In this document: positions 44,111-53,702 of the stretch, piece after piece
Numbering within the stretch: the stretch's first letter is position 1
How the letters are laid out: every line of letters starts with the position of its first letter
Source of the DNA: Streptomyces mangrovisoli
GTDB taxonomy: Bacteria > Actinomycetota > Actinomycetes > Streptomycetales > Streptomycetaceae
Direction: 5' to 3'
Length of the DNA stretch: 64,000 nucleotides
Assembly (NCBI RefSeq): GCF_000974985.2
Contig: NZ_LAVA02000005.1
Span: 62,001-126,000, forward strand
Position numbers and translations under genes: made by a program
The notes under the pieces: model-generated
Database searches by the model: none
The model's input: only the letters and a program-made list of their open reading frames with translations
What the model was told of the DNA's origin: nothing

Positions 44111-45142
44111 ATGGCGCTCACGCTCTACGTCGACACCGCGCGCTGGCGGGCGCACCACAAGCACGTGCAGGAGCAGTTCCCGGGCCTCGTCCCGGTCTGC
44201 AAGGGCAACGGCTACGGCTTCGGCCACGAGCGGCTGGCCGAGGAGGCCACCCGCCTCGGCTCGGACGTGCTCGCTGTCGGCACGACGTACGAGGCCGCGC
44301 GGATCAAGGACTGGTTCGGCGGCGATCTGCTGGTGCTGACGCCGTACCGACGCGGCGAGGAGCCCGTCCCGCTGCCCGACCGGGTCATCCGGTCGGTCTC
44401 CTCCGTCGACGGCGTGTACGGCCTCGTGGGCGCCCGTGTGGTCATCGAGGTCATGTCCTCGATGAAGCGGCACGGCGTCAGCGAGCAGGAGCTGGCGCAG
44501 CTGCACTCCGCCATCGAGAACGTGCGCCTGGAGGGCTTCGCGATCCATCTGCCGCTGGACCGCACCGACGGCTCGGACGCCGTCGAGGAGGTCATCGGCT
44601 GGATGGACCGGCTGCGCGCCGCCCGGCTGCCGCTGCACACGATGTTCGTCAGCCACCTCAAGGCCGAGGAGCTCCACCGGCTGCAGCAGCAGTTCCCGCA
44701 GACCCACTTCCGCGCCCGCATCGGCACGCGGCTGTGGCTGGGTGACCACGACGCCACCGAGTACCGGGGCGCCGTCCTGGACGTCACGCGCGTGGCCAAG
44801 GGCGACCGCTTCGGCTACCGCCAGCAGAAGGCGGCCTCGGACGGCTTCCTGGTGGTCGTGGCCGGCGGTACCTCGCACGGCGTGGGCCTGGAGGCCCCGA
44901 AGGCGCTGCACGGCGTCATGCCGCGCGCCAAGGGTGTCGCCCGGGCCGGTCTCGCGACGGTGAACCGCAACCTCTCCCCGTTCGTCTGGGGTGGCAAGCA
45001 GCGCTGGTTCGCGGAGCCGCCGCACATGCAGGTCTCGATCCTCTTCGTGCCCTCGGACGCGCCCGAGCCCCAGGTGGGCGAGGAGCTGGTGGCCCATCTG
45101 CGTCACACCACCACGCAGTTCGACCGGATCGTGGACCGCTGA
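44111..45142 (+). CDS. Alanine-racemase-like PLP protein
   Basis: A 343-residue protein with an alanine-racemase N-terminal barrel: the PLP lysine motif is CKGNGYGFGHE (about residues 30-40; in true Alr it is KANAYGHG). The usual Alr second half is partly changed: 'GTRLWLGDHDATEYRGAVLDV' and 'GGTSHGVGLEAPK' are seen. It sits next to femX and is conserved there in Streptomyces. The changed motif and the separate housekeeping alr elsewhere suggest another cell-wall amino acid function; that is inference. ATG at 44111. Confidence 0.85.
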   Translation: MALTLYVDTARWRAHHKHVQEQFPGLVPVCKGNGYGFGHERLAEEATRLGSDVLAVGTTYEAARIKDWFGGDLLVLTPYRRGEEPVPLPDRVIRSVSSVDGVYGLVGARVVIEVMSSMKRHGVSEQELAQLHSAIENVRLEGFAIHLPLDRTDGSDAVEEVIGWMDRLRAARLPLHTMFVSHLKAEELHRLQQQFPQTHFRARIGTRLWLGDHDATEYRGAVLDVTRVAKGDRFGYRQQKAASDGFLVVVAGGTSHGVGLEAPKALHGVMPRAKGVARAGLATVNRNLSPFVWGGKQRWFAEPPHMQVSILFVPSDAPEPQVGEELVAHLRHTTTQFDRIVDR

Positions 45143-45160
45143 CGGTCCAACAGCAACGCG

Positions 45161-45194
45161 AAGGGCCGTACACGGATCGCCGTGTACGGCCCTT
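45161..45194 (+). terminator. Terminator after the alanine-racemase-like gene
   Basis: A perfect 15-base stem, 45161-45175 with 45180-45194, four-base loop ATCG, followed by T. It lies 19 bases past the stop codon. Confidence 0.82.
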
Positions 45195-45205
45195 TCGCTT
45201 GGCCC

Positions 45206-45249
45206 GCGGCCGTGCCGGCGGACTCTCGTGACCCCGCCGGCACGGCCGC
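45206..45249 (-). terminator. Terminator of the GT87 gene
   Basis: A perfect 16-base GC-rich stem (45206-45221 with 45234-45249) and a 12-base loop, 17 bases past the minus-strand stop at 45266. It lies back to back with the preceding terminator. Confidence 0.8.
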
Positions 45250-45265
45250 TTCCGTTCGTGTTCGC

Positions 45266-46780
45266 TCAGAGCGAACTACCGTCGCCCGGCTGCTCCTTGC
45301 CCCAGTCCACGGTGGATCCGCCGAGCGGAGCGGCATGCCGCGGGGGCCGGGCGGCACCACCCAGGACGAAGACGTCCTCCGCGCCGTCGAGCACGCCTCC
45401 CGAGGGGTCGTCGTCGCCGGCCAGGCGCACCACGTCCCGCTCCGGCATCAGGATGTCCCGTACGACCACGGCGCACAGGTAGAGCGTGCCCAGCAGGTGC
45501 ACGGCGATCGCCCAGTGGTAGCCGTGCGTGGGCAGTCCCTTGTGGGCGTCCCCGCTCGTCGTGTACGCGAGGTACATCCAGATGCCCAGGTAGTACGCCA
45601 CCTCGCAGACCTGCCAGACGAGGAAGTCGCGCCACTTGGGCCGGGCCAGCACCGCCAGGGGGACCAGCCAGAGCACGTACTGCGGCGAGTACACCTTGTT
45701 GGTGAGGATGAAGGCGGCCACGACCAGGAAGGCGAGCTGGGCGAAGCGGGGGCGGCGCGGGGCGGTCAGCGCGAGCACCCCGATACCGACGAAGCAGAGC
45801 AGCACCAGCACGGTGGCGGCGGTGTTGACGAAGTCGGTGGTCGGCGGCGTGGTCGAGTTCTGGGCCCAGATGAGCCAGAAGGAGCCGAAGTCCACGCCCC
45901 GCTCCTGGCTGAAGCGGTAGAACTTCGACCACCCGTCGAAGGCGAACAGCATCACGGGCAGGTTCACCACGAGCCAGGCGACGACGGCGCCCCCGACGGC
46001 CTTCCCGAAGTCCCGCCACTTGCCGGCACGCCAGCACAGCAGGAACAGCGGGCCCAGCAGGAAGACGGGATAGAGCTTGGCGGCCGTGGCGAGGCCCAGG
46101 AGGACACCGAAGGCCAGGGAGCGACCGCGGGCCCACATCAGCATCGCCGCGGCCGTCAGAGCGACCGCCAGCAGGTCCCAGTTGATCGTGGCGGTGAGCA
46201 CGAAGGCGGGCGCCAGAGCGACCAGCAGACCGTCCCAGGGGCGCCGGGCGTGCGTACGCGAGACGCATACGGCGATGACGGCCGCGCAGGCCATCAGCAT
46301 CCCCGCGTTGACCATCCAGTACCACTGCTCCTGGTGCTGGAGGGTGCCACTGCCCGGCGTGAGCCAGGCGGCCACCTCCATGAACACACCGGTGAGCACC
46401 GGGTACTCGAGGTAGTCCATGTCGCCGGGCAGCTTGTCGAAGTACGGCACCAGCCCGTCGGCGAATCCGCGGCCCTGGTAGAGGTGCGGGATGTCCGAGT
46501 AGCAGGCGTGCGTGTACTGCGTGCTGGCGCCGAAGAACCAGCCGCTGTCGTAGCAGGGCGCCTTCTGGATCAGACCGAGGGCGAACATGCCGATCGCCAC
46601 GAGCACGACGACCCGCACGGGGGTCCACCAGGTCGTGCCGAGCAGCGCACGCCGTCCGATCGGTCCACCGATCAGCTCGCTGCCGCGCGCGGCGATCTCG
46701 TCCTCCCGCGTGGGCCGTACCGTCTCGGCCTCGGCCTCGGCCTCGTGAACGCTCGCTGGCGTCGATTCTGCACTGGGCAT
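45266..46780 (-). CDS. GT87-type polyprenyl-phosphate sugar transferase, membrane protein
   Basis: A 504-residue membrane protein with about ten hydrophobic segments and the GT-C phrase 'TNKVYSPQYVLWLVPL'. The region 'DMDYLEYPVLTGVFMEVAAW' early and 'GLATAAKLYPVFLLGPLFLL' in the middle are characteristic of the DUF2029/GT87 family, which uses polyprenyl-phosphate mannose or similar donors in mycobacteria to build cell-wall glycolipids. The true donor and acceptor are unknown. ATG at 46780. It follows the PBP gene in the same direction, but a terminator and a parS site lie between. Confidence 0.88.
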   Translation of the reverse strand: MPSAESTPASVHEAEAEAETVRPTREDEIAARGSELIGGPIGRRALLGTTWWTPVRVVVLVAIGMFALGLIQKAPCYDSGWFFGASTQYTHACYSDIPHLYQGRGFADGLVPYFDKLPGDMDYLEYPVLTGVFMEVAAWLTPGSGTLQHQEQWYWMVNAGMLMACAAVIAVCVSRTHARRPWDGLLVALAPAFVLTATINWDLLAVALTAAAMLMWARGRSLAFGVLLGLATAAKLYPVFLLGPLFLLCWRAGKWRDFGKAVGGAVVAWLVVNLPVMLFAFDGWSKFYRFSQERGVDFGSFWLIWAQNSTTPPTTDFVNTAATVLVLLCFVGIGVLALTAPRRPRFAQLAFLVVAAFILTNKVYSPQYVLWLVPLAVLARPKWRDFLVWQVCEVAYYLGIWMYLAYTTSGDAHKGLPTHGYHWAIAVHLLGTLYLCAVVVRDILMPERDVVRLAGDDDPSGGVLDGAEDVFVLGGAARPPRHAAPLGGSTVDWGKEQPGDGSSL

Positions 46781-46817
46781 GGGCACATCCTGCCGTACGT
46801 GTCTGGGAATACGCCGA

Positions 46818-46848
46818 GGGCCGCCGCACCTGGTCGGTGCGGCGGCCC
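46818..46848 (-). terminator. Terminator of the PBP gene
   Basis: GGGCCGCCGCACC (46818-46830) pairs perfectly with GGTGCGGCGGCCC (46836-46848), loop TGGTC. It lies 57 bases past the PBP stop and directly abuts a parS site. Confidence 0.8.
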
Positions 46849-46850
46849 GT

Positions 46851-46864
46851 GTTTCACGTGAAAC
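46851..46864. promoter_or_regulatory. parS site beside PBP terminator
   Basis: Perfect GTTTCACGTGAAAC, two bases from the terminator stem. Confidence 0.92.
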
Positions 46865-46905
46865 ACCCGCAGCGGGCGAAAACCGGCTAAGGGGTCCGGG
46901 TGGCG

Positions 46906-49542
46906 CTAATTGTTCCCGCCACCGGTCACGAGGCCGCCGTTGCCGTTGCCTCTGGTGGTGGTGCCGGTCGACTCCGTGGCGCTCGGTGAAGAGGACGTAC
47001 CGCCGTCGGTGGTTCCTCCGTCGGTACCTCCGTCCGTCGAGTCGCACTTCCACGAGTTGAACGCGTTGCAGGTGTCCGTCGCGGTGGGTGTCGGCGACTC
47101 GTACGTCTCGCTGGGCGTGGCACTCGGCGACTCCGTGGCCGTCTCGCTCGGCGTGGCGCTGACGGTCGGGGTCGGCGACGGGGCGCCGGACTCGTCATCG
47201 ACGACACCGATCTTCTCGGCGTCGGGGAAGCCGCTGTCCGACTTGCCGTCCAGAGCGACCTTCATGTACTCGGTCCAGATCGACGTCGGGATGTCACCAC
47301 CGTGGATGGACTCGACGCCCGCGGTGCCGTTCATGGAGAGCAGCTTGTGGTCCTTGGGGTCCTCGCGGAACATCGCGACCGAGGTCGACAGCTGCTGGGT
47401 GTAGCCGACGAACCAGGCCGACTTGTTGCTGTCGGTGGTACCGGTCTTGCCGGCCGCCGTACGGCCCAGGGCCAGGGCGTTCTTACCCGTACCGTTCTTG
47501 ATGACGTTCTCGAGGGTGTCGGTGACGTTGTTCGCCACGTTCTCCGGCATCGCCTGCGTGGCCTTCGCGGGCTTGGTGAAGCTGGGCACCGGCTGACCGT
47601 CGTGGTTGACCGAGGTCACCGAGTACGGGTCCGTGTGCTTGCCCGACGCGGCGAACGTCGAGTAGGCGTCGGCCATACGGATCGCACTCGGGGTCGAGGT
47701 GCCGATCGCGAAGGACGGGTTCAGCGTGGAGAAGCTCGCGTCCAGGATGCCCGACGCCTTGGCGACGTCCCGCACCTTGGTCATCCCCACGTCCATGCCC
47801 AGCTGCACGAAGGGCGTGTTGATGGACTGCTCCATCGCCTTGCGCAGCGTGATGTAACCCCAGGCGTGGTCGCTCTCGTTGCGCTGCCGGAAGATCGACT
47901 GGTCCTTGTTCAGGTAGTACGAGCCGTCGGCGTTCTTGACCTTGAGGTTGTCGTTGCCGTTGTACTTGGCCAGCGGCGACAAGCCATCGGGACTGGTCTT
48001 GGCCGTGCCGTACTCCATGGCGGCCGCCAGCACGAACGGCTTCCACGTCGAGCCGACGGGGACACCGGAGGTGTCGGCGTTGTTCGTGAAGTGGCCGTTC
48101 TCGTAGCCGTCACCGCCGTAGAGGGCGACGATCGCTCCGTCGTTGGGCACCACCGACGCGGCACCGAACTGCACGTTCTTGTCGAGGTCGCGCTTCTTCG
48201 GGTCGAGGCGCGCCTTCTGGATCTTCTTGACGGCGGCGCTCAGAGCGTTGACGTCCTTCTTCACGAAGGTCGTACGGATCTGGTAGCCGCCCTGGTCGAA
48301 CTGGGCCTCGGTGATGTCGGAGTGGGCCAGGACGTACTTCTTGGCCGTGTCCGCCAGGTAGCTGATCTGGCCGGTCATGCCCTTGGTCGCCTTGCGGCCG
48401 TCGGGCATCGGGTACTTCTTGATCGCCGTCTGGTACTTGGCGTCGGTGAGGTGCCCGTCCTTGTGCATCTCCTCGAGGATCCAGCTCCAGCGTTCCTCGG
48501 AGCGCTCACGGTTGGCCTTGGGCGTGGCCGTGCTGTCGAGGCTCTCGTTGCCCGCGGGGTCGTAGTACGTCGGACCCTTGAGCAGAGCCGCGAGGAAGGC
48601 GCACTGGCTGTCCGTCAGCTTCACCGCGTCCACGCCGTAGTAGGTCCGGGCGGCGGCCTGGATGCCGTAGGCGCCACGGCCGTAGTACGAGGTGTTCAGG
48701 TAGCCCTGGAGGATCTGCGACTTGGAGAGCTTCGTGCCCACCTTGATGGAGATGAACATCTCCTTGAACTTGCGCGAGATCGTCTGGTCCTGGCTCAGGT
48801 AGGTGTTCTTGACGAACTGCTGGGTGATCGTCGAACCACCCTGCGTCTCACCACCGCGCGCCATGTTGACCAGGGCTCGGGCGATACCCGTGGGGTCGAC
48901 ACCGGAGTCCTGGTAGAAGCTCTTGTTCTCGGCCGAGATGACCGCGTACTGCATGGACTTCGGGATCTGGTCGATGGTGACGTTCTGCCGGTTCACACCG
49001 GTGCCGGTCGCCACCATCTGTTCACCGTTGGACCAGTAGTAGACGTTGTTCTGCGACTTGGCGGCGTCGTTCTCGCTGGGGATGCCGACCATCGCGTACG
49101 CGACGCCGACCATCGCCACGAGGCTGCCGAAGAAGAAGATGCTCAGTCCGGAGACGAGCTTCCACGACGGCACCCATCGACGCCACCCGTACTTGTCGAA
49201 GCGCGGGTAGTCGATGATCCGCTTCTTGCCGGGGCCCTGACCGCCGTTACCTCCGCGTCCCGGGCCGTTCGGGCCACCGGGACCACCGGGTCCACGGCGG
49301 CCGTTGTCCGCCGCTCTGCGGCGGTTCCCTGTGCTTCTCTGAGCCGCGCGCCGGGCCTCGGCCCGGCCGGCGTACGGACGCTCGTCGTCTTCATGGGCAC
49401 TCGGCCCATAGGAATCGGAAGGAGATCCGGTGGCGCCACGCGGATCCGCGCGGCGGCCGGAGGACGAGCCGGACTGGCCGCGTCGGGCCGCGGCACGTCC
49501 GCCTCCCTGCGGCGGCGGCGGTTTGCGACGGTGCTCGCTCAT
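46906..49542 (-). CDS. Class A penicillin-binding protein (bifunctional transglycosylase/transpeptidase)
   Basis: An 878-residue membrane-anchored PBP that polymerises and cross-links peptidoglycan. Layout: basic Gly/Pro/Arg-rich cytoplasmic part (1-125), transmembrane helix (about 127-151), GT51 transglycosylase ('AENKSFYQDSGVDPTGIARAL', 'GGSTITQQFVKNTYLS'), then transpeptidase with SxxK = STWK, SxN = SIN and KTG in 'GRTAAGKTGTTDSNKSAWF'. A tail of about 100 residues is Ser/Thr/Pro-rich and extracytoplasmic. The ATG at 49542 follows GAGGAG. It is divergent from PadR. Confidence 0.95.
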   Translation of the reverse strand: MSEHRRKPPPPQGGGRAAARRGQSGSSSGRRADPRGATGSPSDSYGPSAHEDDERPYAGRAEARRAAQRSTGNRRRAADNGRRGPGGPGGPNGPGRGGNGGQGPGKKRIIDYPRFDKYGWRRWVPSWKLVSGLSIFFFGSLVAMVGVAYAMVGIPSENDAAKSQNNVYYWSNGEQMVATGTGVNRQNVTIDQIPKSMQYAVISAENKSFYQDSGVDPTGIARALVNMARGGETQGGSTITQQFVKNTYLSQDQTISRKFKEMFISIKVGTKLSKSQILQGYLNTSYYGRGAYGIQAAARTYYGVDAVKLTDSQCAFLAALLKGPTYYDPAGNESLDSTATPKANRERSEERWSWILEEMHKDGHLTDAKYQTAIKKYPMPDGRKATKGMTGQISYLADTAKKYVLAHSDITEAQFDQGGYQIRTTFVKKDVNALSAAVKKIQKARLDPKKRDLDKNVQFGAASVVPNDGAIVALYGGDGYENGHFTNNADTSGVPVGSTWKPFVLAAAMEYGTAKTSPDGLSPLAKYNGNDNLKVKNADGSYYLNKDQSIFRQRNESDHAWGYITLRKAMEQSINTPFVQLGMDVGMTKVRDVAKASGILDASFSTLNPSFAIGTSTPSAIRMADAYSTFAASGKHTDPYSVTSVNHDGQPVPSFTKPAKATQAMPENVANNVTDTLENVIKNGTGKNALALGRTAAGKTGTTDSNKSAWFVGYTQQLSTSVAMFREDPKDHKLLSMNGTAGVESIHGGDIPTSIWTEYMKVALDGKSDSGFPDAEKIGVVDDESGAPSPTPTVSATPSETATESPSATPSETYESPTPTATDTCNAFNSWKCDSTDGGTDGGTTDGGTSSSPSATESTGTTTRGNGNGGLVTGGGNN

Positions 49543-49905
49543 CGAACGATTACTCCTCGGGCAGGCGCACCCTTGCGCGCCTGGAAACGGCGGCTGGTTT
49601 CCGGTCCCCCCGAAGTACGGATGTGGTCGGTCTCTCATTCACCCGTACTGCACCGAGGCCGAGGACGTCCCCAGGCGTCACTCGGTTCCCGGCGGTATGC
49701 ATGCCGCACAGGCTACGCGCCGTCAAAACCTGCCTAGCCCCGAACTTCACCCCAAATCAGGCACTTTGCCGCCGACGAATCAGTGATGTGATCCCGTTCA
49801 CCCTCCCCCCTCTTGTCGCATCCGCAAGGTCGTTCTATCGTGCTGATGTATCGAGTCGATACATCAGCGCGAGATAAGCGGTTCCGAGACCGAGAGGAGG
49901 CGACC
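49543..49905. other. Divergent gap between PBP and padR genes
   Basis: About 360 bases. It holds the padR operator (49844-49866), a possible promoter TTGTCG (49813-49818) with TATCGT 17 bases later, and an inverted repeat GGAAAC (49583-49588) / GTTTCC (49597-49602) near the PBP start that might be a regulator site. No gene was recognised. Confidence 0.6.
49844..49866. promoter_or_regulatory. PadR operator, 23-base palindrome
   Basis: TGATGTATCGA (49844-49854), a central G, and TCGATACATCA (49856-49866) form a perfect interrupted palindrome with the ATGT...ACAT halves typical of PadR sites. It lies 39 bases upstream of the padR start codon and just downstream of its likely promoter, so PadR probably represses itself, and perhaps ino1 by read-through. 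Confidence 0.8.
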
Positions 49906-50589
49906 ATGAGCCGGCGTTCCGGCATCCTCGAGTTCGCCGTACTCGGTCTCCTCCGCGAGTCCCCGATGCACGGCTACGAGCTGCGCAAGCGCCTCAACAC
50001 GTCACTGGGCGTGTTCCGCGCGTTCAGCTACGGGACGCTGTACCCCTGCCTGAAGACGCTGGTCGCCAACGGCTGGTTGATCGAGGAGTCGCACAGCGGC
50101 CCCGAGGACGCCCTCGCCGCTCCACTGGCCGGCCGCCGCGCCAAGATCGTCTACCGGCTGACGGCGGACGGTAAGGAACACTTCGAGCAGCTCCTGTCCC
50201 AGACGGGCCCGGACGCGTACGAGGACGAGCACTTCGCCGCGCGCTTCGCCTTCTTCGGGCAGACCTCGCGCGATGTGCGGATGCGGGTGCTCGAGGGCCG
50301 CCGCAGTCGGCTGGAGGAGCGCCTGGAGAAGATGCGCGCCTCGCTGACGCGGACCCGGGAACGACTCGACGACTACACGCTTGAGCTCCAGCGCCACGGA
50401 ATGGAGTCCGTGGAGCGCGAAGTGCGCTGGCTGAACGAGCTCATCGAGAGCGAGCGGGCCGGGCGGGACCTGAAAGGTCCTGCTTCCGGGGGGTCCGCTC
50501 AGCAGGACACATCCAATGGATCGACGGGCGTCCTGCCCCGGCCCGGGGACGCCCCCAGGACGGATGCGCCCGGCGAAACCGCCACGTGA
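49906..50589 (+). CDS. PadR-family transcriptional regulator
   Basis: A 227-residue PadR protein. The winged helix-turn-helix is seen as '[24 protein letters not shown]' and '[19 protein letters not shown]' (residues about 7-60). A long coiled-coil C-terminal part follows ('[20 protein letters not shown]', about 135-165), then a disordered tail. The ATG at 49906 follows GAGAGGAGG. It lies about 45 bases before ino1 in the same direction, and the pair is conserved in Streptomyces, so control of inositol synthesis is likely. Confidence 0.93.
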   Translation: MSRRSGILEFAVLGLLRESPMHGYELRKRLNTSLGVFRAFSYGTLYPCLKTLVANGWLIEESHSGPEDALAAPLAGRRAKIVYRLTADGKEHFEQLLSQTGPDAYEDEHFAARFAFFGQTSRDVRMRVLEGRRSRLEERLEKMRASLTRTRERLDDYTLELQRHGMESVEREVRWLNELIESERAGRDLKGPASGGSAQQDTSNGSTGVLPRPGDAPRTDAPGETAT

Positions 50590-50633
50590 TGGCCCATTCA
50601 GGGCGTCACCCGTACACACAGGGAGCAACCGGA

Positions 50634-51716
50634 ATGGGTTCGGTTCGCGTAGCCATCGTCGGCGTGGGCAACTGCGCCGCCTCGCTGGTTCAGGGCGTCG
50701 AGTACTACAAGGACGCCGACCCGGCGACCAAGGTCCCCGGCCTGATGCACGTGCAGTTCGGCGACTACCACGTCGGTGACGTCGAGTTCGTCGCCGCGTT
50801 CGACGTCGACGCGAAGAAGGTCGGCCTCGACCTCTCCGACGCCATCGGTGCCAGCGAGAACAACACCATCAAGATCTGCGACGTCCCGAACAAGGGCGTC
50901 ACGGTCCAGCGTGGTCACACCCTGGACGGTCTCGGTAAGTACTACCGCCTGACCATCGAGGAGTCCGCCGAGGCCCCGGTCGACGTGGTCCAGGTCCTCA
51001 AGGACCAGCAGGTCGACGTTCTCGTCTGCTACCTGCCCGTGGGCTCCGAGGACGCGGCGAAGTTCTACGCCCAGTGCGCCATCGACGCCAAGGTCGCCTT
51101 CGTCAACGCCCTCCCGGTCTTCATCGCCGGCACCAAGGAGTGGGCGGACAAGTTCACCGAGGCCGGCGTGCCGATCGTCGGTGACGACATCAAGTCGCAG
51201 GTCGGCGCCACCATCACGCACCGCGTGATGGCGAAGCTGTTCGAGGACCGCGGTGTCCGTCTCGAGCGCACCATGCAGCTCAACGTCGGCGGCAACATGG
51301 ACTTCAAGAACATGCTCGAGCGTGACCGCCTCGAGTCGAAGAAGATCTCCAAGACGCAGGCCGTCACCTCCCAGATCCCCGACCGGGACCTCGGCGAGAA
51401 GAACGTCCACATCGGCCCGTCCGACTACGTCGCCTGGCTCGACGACCGCAAGTGGGCGTACGTCCGCCTCGAGGGCCGCGCCTTCGGTGACGTCCCGCTG
51501 AACCTGGAGTACAAGCTCGAGGTCTGGGACTCCCCGAACTCCGCGGGTGTGATCATCGACGCGCTGCGCGCCGCGAAGATCGCCAAGGACCGCGGCATCG
51601 GCGGCCCGATCCTGTCGGCCTCCAGCTACTTCATGAAGTCCCCGCCGGTCCAGTACTTCGACGACGAGGCCTTCGCCAACGTCGAGAAGTTCATCAAGGG
51701 CGAAGTCGAGCGCTAA
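50634..51716 (+). CDS. ino1: Inositol-3-phosphate synthase
   Basis: A 360-residue enzyme that turns glucose 6-phosphate into myo-inositol 3-phosphate with bound NAD+, the first step towards phosphatidylinositol and mycothiol, the main actinobacterial thiol. The N-terminal dinucleotide site is '[22 protein letters not shown]'-like, and the catalytic stretch '[11 protein letters not shown]' appears as [15 protein letters not shown] (about 220). The codon use is highly biased, with unusually many GTC/GAC and GAG, as in highly expressed genes. ATG at 50634. A terminator follows. Confidence 0.95.
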   Translation: MGSVRVAIVGVGNCAASLVQGVEYYKDADPATKVPGLMHVQFGDYHVGDVEFVAAFDVDAKKVGLDLSDAIGASENNTIKICDVPNKGVTVQRGHTLDGLGKYYRLTIEESAEAPVDVVQVLKDQQVDVLVCYLPVGSEDAAKFYAQCAIDAKVAFVNALPVFIAGTKEWADKFTEAGVPIVGDDIKSQVGATITHRVMAKLFEDRGVRLERTMQLNVGGNMDFKNMLERDRLESKKISKTQAVTSQIPDRDLGEKNVHIGPSDYVAWLDDRKWAYVRLEGRAFGDVPLNLEYKLEVWDSPNSAGVIIDALRAAKIAKDRGIGGPILSASSYFMKSPPVQYFDDEAFANVEKFIKGEVER

Positions 51717-51744
51717 GCACCGCGAACGCTCCTGCCAGGGCTGA

Positions 51745-51776
51745 AAGGGTCCCCGGGTATCTGCCCGGGGACCCTT
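51745..51776 (+). terminator. Terminator after ino1
   Basis: AAGGGTCCCCGGG (51745-51757) pairs perfectly with CCCGGGGACCCTT (51764-51776), six-base loop, 28 bases after the stop codon. Confidence 0.85.
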
Positions 51777-51798
51777 CCCATATGTGAGGCTGTGCCCC

Positions 51799-53076
51799 AT
51801 GTCCGTCGCGCGCGACCTGCGGGTCCTGCTCCGCCTTCGGAACTTCCGGCGGCTGCTCGCCGTACGGCTGCTCTCCCAGGGCGCCGATGGGGTCTACCAG
51901 GTCGCGCTGGCGGCCTACGTGGTGTTCTCACCGGAGAAGCAGACCTCCCCCGCGGCGATCGCCTCGGCCATGGCGGTCCTGCTGCTGCCCTACTCGCTGG
52001 TGGGCCCGTTCGCCGGTGTCCTCCTCGACCGCTGGCGGCGGCGCCAGGTCTTTCTGTACGGCAATCTGCTGCGCTCCGTGCTGTCGGTGGCGACGGCCCT
52101 GCTGATGCTCAGCCCGGCGCCCGACTGGCTGTTCTACCTCTCCGCCCTCTGCGTCACCGCGGTCAACCGCTTCGTCCTGGCCGGCCTGTCCGCCGCGCTG
52201 CCCCGGGTGGTGGACAGCGAGCGCCTGGTGACGGCCAACTCCCTCTCCCCGACGGCCGGCACGCTGGCCGCCTCCGTGGGCGGCGGACTCGCCTTCGTCG
52301 TCCGGCTGGCGGTCGCGGACACCGACGCCGCGGTGGTGCTGCTCGCGGCCGCCCTCTACCTGTGCGGAGCGTTCGCGTCGCTCTCCCTGGCGCCGGAACT
52401 GCTCGGGCCGGACCGCGCGATGGTCCAGCCCCGGCTGCGCGAGGCACTCGCGGGCACCAGCCGCGATCTCGCCGCGGGCGTACGGCATCTCGCGGCGCCC
52501 GGCCGACGCGCGGCCGCCTGGGCGCTCCTCGCGATGACGCTGATGCGCTTCTGCTACGGCGCCCTGCTCGTCATGCTGCTGATGCTGTGCCGCTACACGC
52601 TGACCTCGACCACGGACGACGGGCTCCGGCTGCTCGGACTCGTCCTGGGTGTCTCCGCGGCCGGATTCTTCGCCGCCGCGGTGATCACCCCCTGGGCCGT
52701 CGAGCGCCTCGGGCCGGGCCGCTGGATCGCCGTCTGCGCCGGATCGGCGGCCGTCCTGGCACCCGCCCTCGGCCTGTCCTTCGCCACGGTGCCGCTCCTC
52801 GCCGCGGCGTTCGTCCTCGGCGTCACCACGCAGGGCGCGAAGATCGCGACCGACACGATCGTGCAGTCCACGGTCGACGACGCCTTCCGGGGCCGGATCT
52901 TCTCCGTCTACGACGTGCTGTTCAACGTGGCGTTCGTGGGCGCCGCCGCGGTGGCCGCCCTGATGCTGCCGCCGGACGGGAGATCGGTCGTGCTGGTGGT
53001 CGCCGTCGCTCTTGTGTACAGCGTGGTTGCGGCGACTATGGCCCGTTTTGAGCGCGGCCGAGTGTCACATCAGTGA
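51799..53076 (+). CDS. MFS transporter
   Basis: A 425-residue 12-helix MFS protein. 'FRRLLAVRLLSQGADGVYQVALAAYVVFSPEK' and 'LLPYSLVGPFAGVLLDRWRRRQVFLYGNLLR' (motif A: G-x-L-x-D-R-x-x-R-R) place it in the enterobactin-exporter-like group of MFS proteins. Substrate unknown. The ATG at 51799 is close to the preceding terminator, with GAGG upstream. It is followed by an LppU-like gene, perhaps on one transcript. Confidence 0.88.
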   Translation: MSVARDLRVLLRLRNFRRLLAVRLLSQGADGVYQVALAAYVVFSPEKQTSPAAIASAMAVLLLPYSLVGPFAGVLLDRWRRRQVFLYGNLLRSVLSVATALLMLSPAPDWLFYLSALCVTAVNRFVLAGLSAALPRVVDSERLVTANSLSPTAGTLAASVGGGLAFVVRLAVADTDAAVVLLAAALYLCGAFASLSLAPELLGPDRAMVQPRLREALAGTSRDLAAGVRHLAAPGRRAAAWALLAMTLMRFCYGALLVMLLMLCRYTLTSTTDDGLRLLGLVLGVSAAGFFAAAVITPWAVERLGPGRWIAVCAGSAAVLAPALGLSFATVPLLAAAFVLGVTTQGAKIATDTIVQSTVDDAFRGRIFSVYDVLFNVAFVGAAAVAALMLPPDGRSVVLVVAVALVYSVVAATMARFERGRVSHQ

Positions 53077-53176
53077 CACAGACACCCCCCTTGGTCGGTG
53101 GCATGTCAGACCGGCCGGATACCTTACGTGGGTCTTATCTCGCGCACAGCGCATCCACATTCCTTGGGGGACCCCC

Positions 53177-53680
53177 GTGACCGTTCCGCCGCCTCCGCAG
53201 GGCCAGAATCCATACGCCCAGACGCCTCCGCCGCCCGCGGGGCAGCAGCCCGGCCAGCCGTACCCGCCGCAGCAGCCGTACGCGCCGTTCCCGCAGCAGC
53301 AGGGCGCCCCGCTGCCGCCGGCGCCCGTGCCGCCCCGCAAGGGCGGAAAGAAGGCGCTGCGGGTCATAGGCTCGATCGCTGTCGTGCTTGTCGTCGCCCT
53401 TCTGAAGTTCGGCGCCTTCTTCGGCATCAGCTGGTTCTTCGACCGCGACGACGCGGAGAAGACCTCTGTCGGCTCCTGCATGCACAACGACGGCACCTAC
53501 TCCAGCCCCGACCTCAACGAGGTCGACTGCTCGTCGAGCGACGCCCAGTACAAGGTTCTCCAGAAGTTCGATGACTCGAGCGACGAGGACAAGTGCAAGG
53601 CGGTCACGGACTCGACGATCTACTACGTCCAGTCCGGCAACGGCCACGACGTGGTGCTGTGCCTGAAGGAGACCAAGTAG
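53177..53680 (+). CDS. LppU/SCO3897-type membrane-anchored protein
   Basis: A 167-residue protein. A Pro/Gln-rich cytoplasmic head (about 1-60; many PPP, QQP) is followed by one transmembrane helix (about 63-85) and an extracytoplasmic domain of about 80 residues with four Cys (GSCMH, VDCSS, DKCKA, LCLKE), likely two disulphides. This layout matches the LppU/SCO3897 family, which is of unknown function. GTG at 53177. It is convergent with pcnA across two parS sites. Confidence 0.85.
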   Translation: MTVPPPPQGQNPYAQTPPPPAGQQPGQPYPPQQPYAPFPQQQGAPLPPAPVPPRKGGKKALRVIGSIAVVLVVALLKFGAFFGISWFFDRDDAEKTSVGSCMHNDGTYSSPDLNEVDCSSSDAQYKVLQKFDDSSDEDKCKAVTDSTIYYVQSGNGHDVVLCLKETK

Positions 53681-53702
53681 TCACCGGCACCAGGCAAGCA
53701 AG

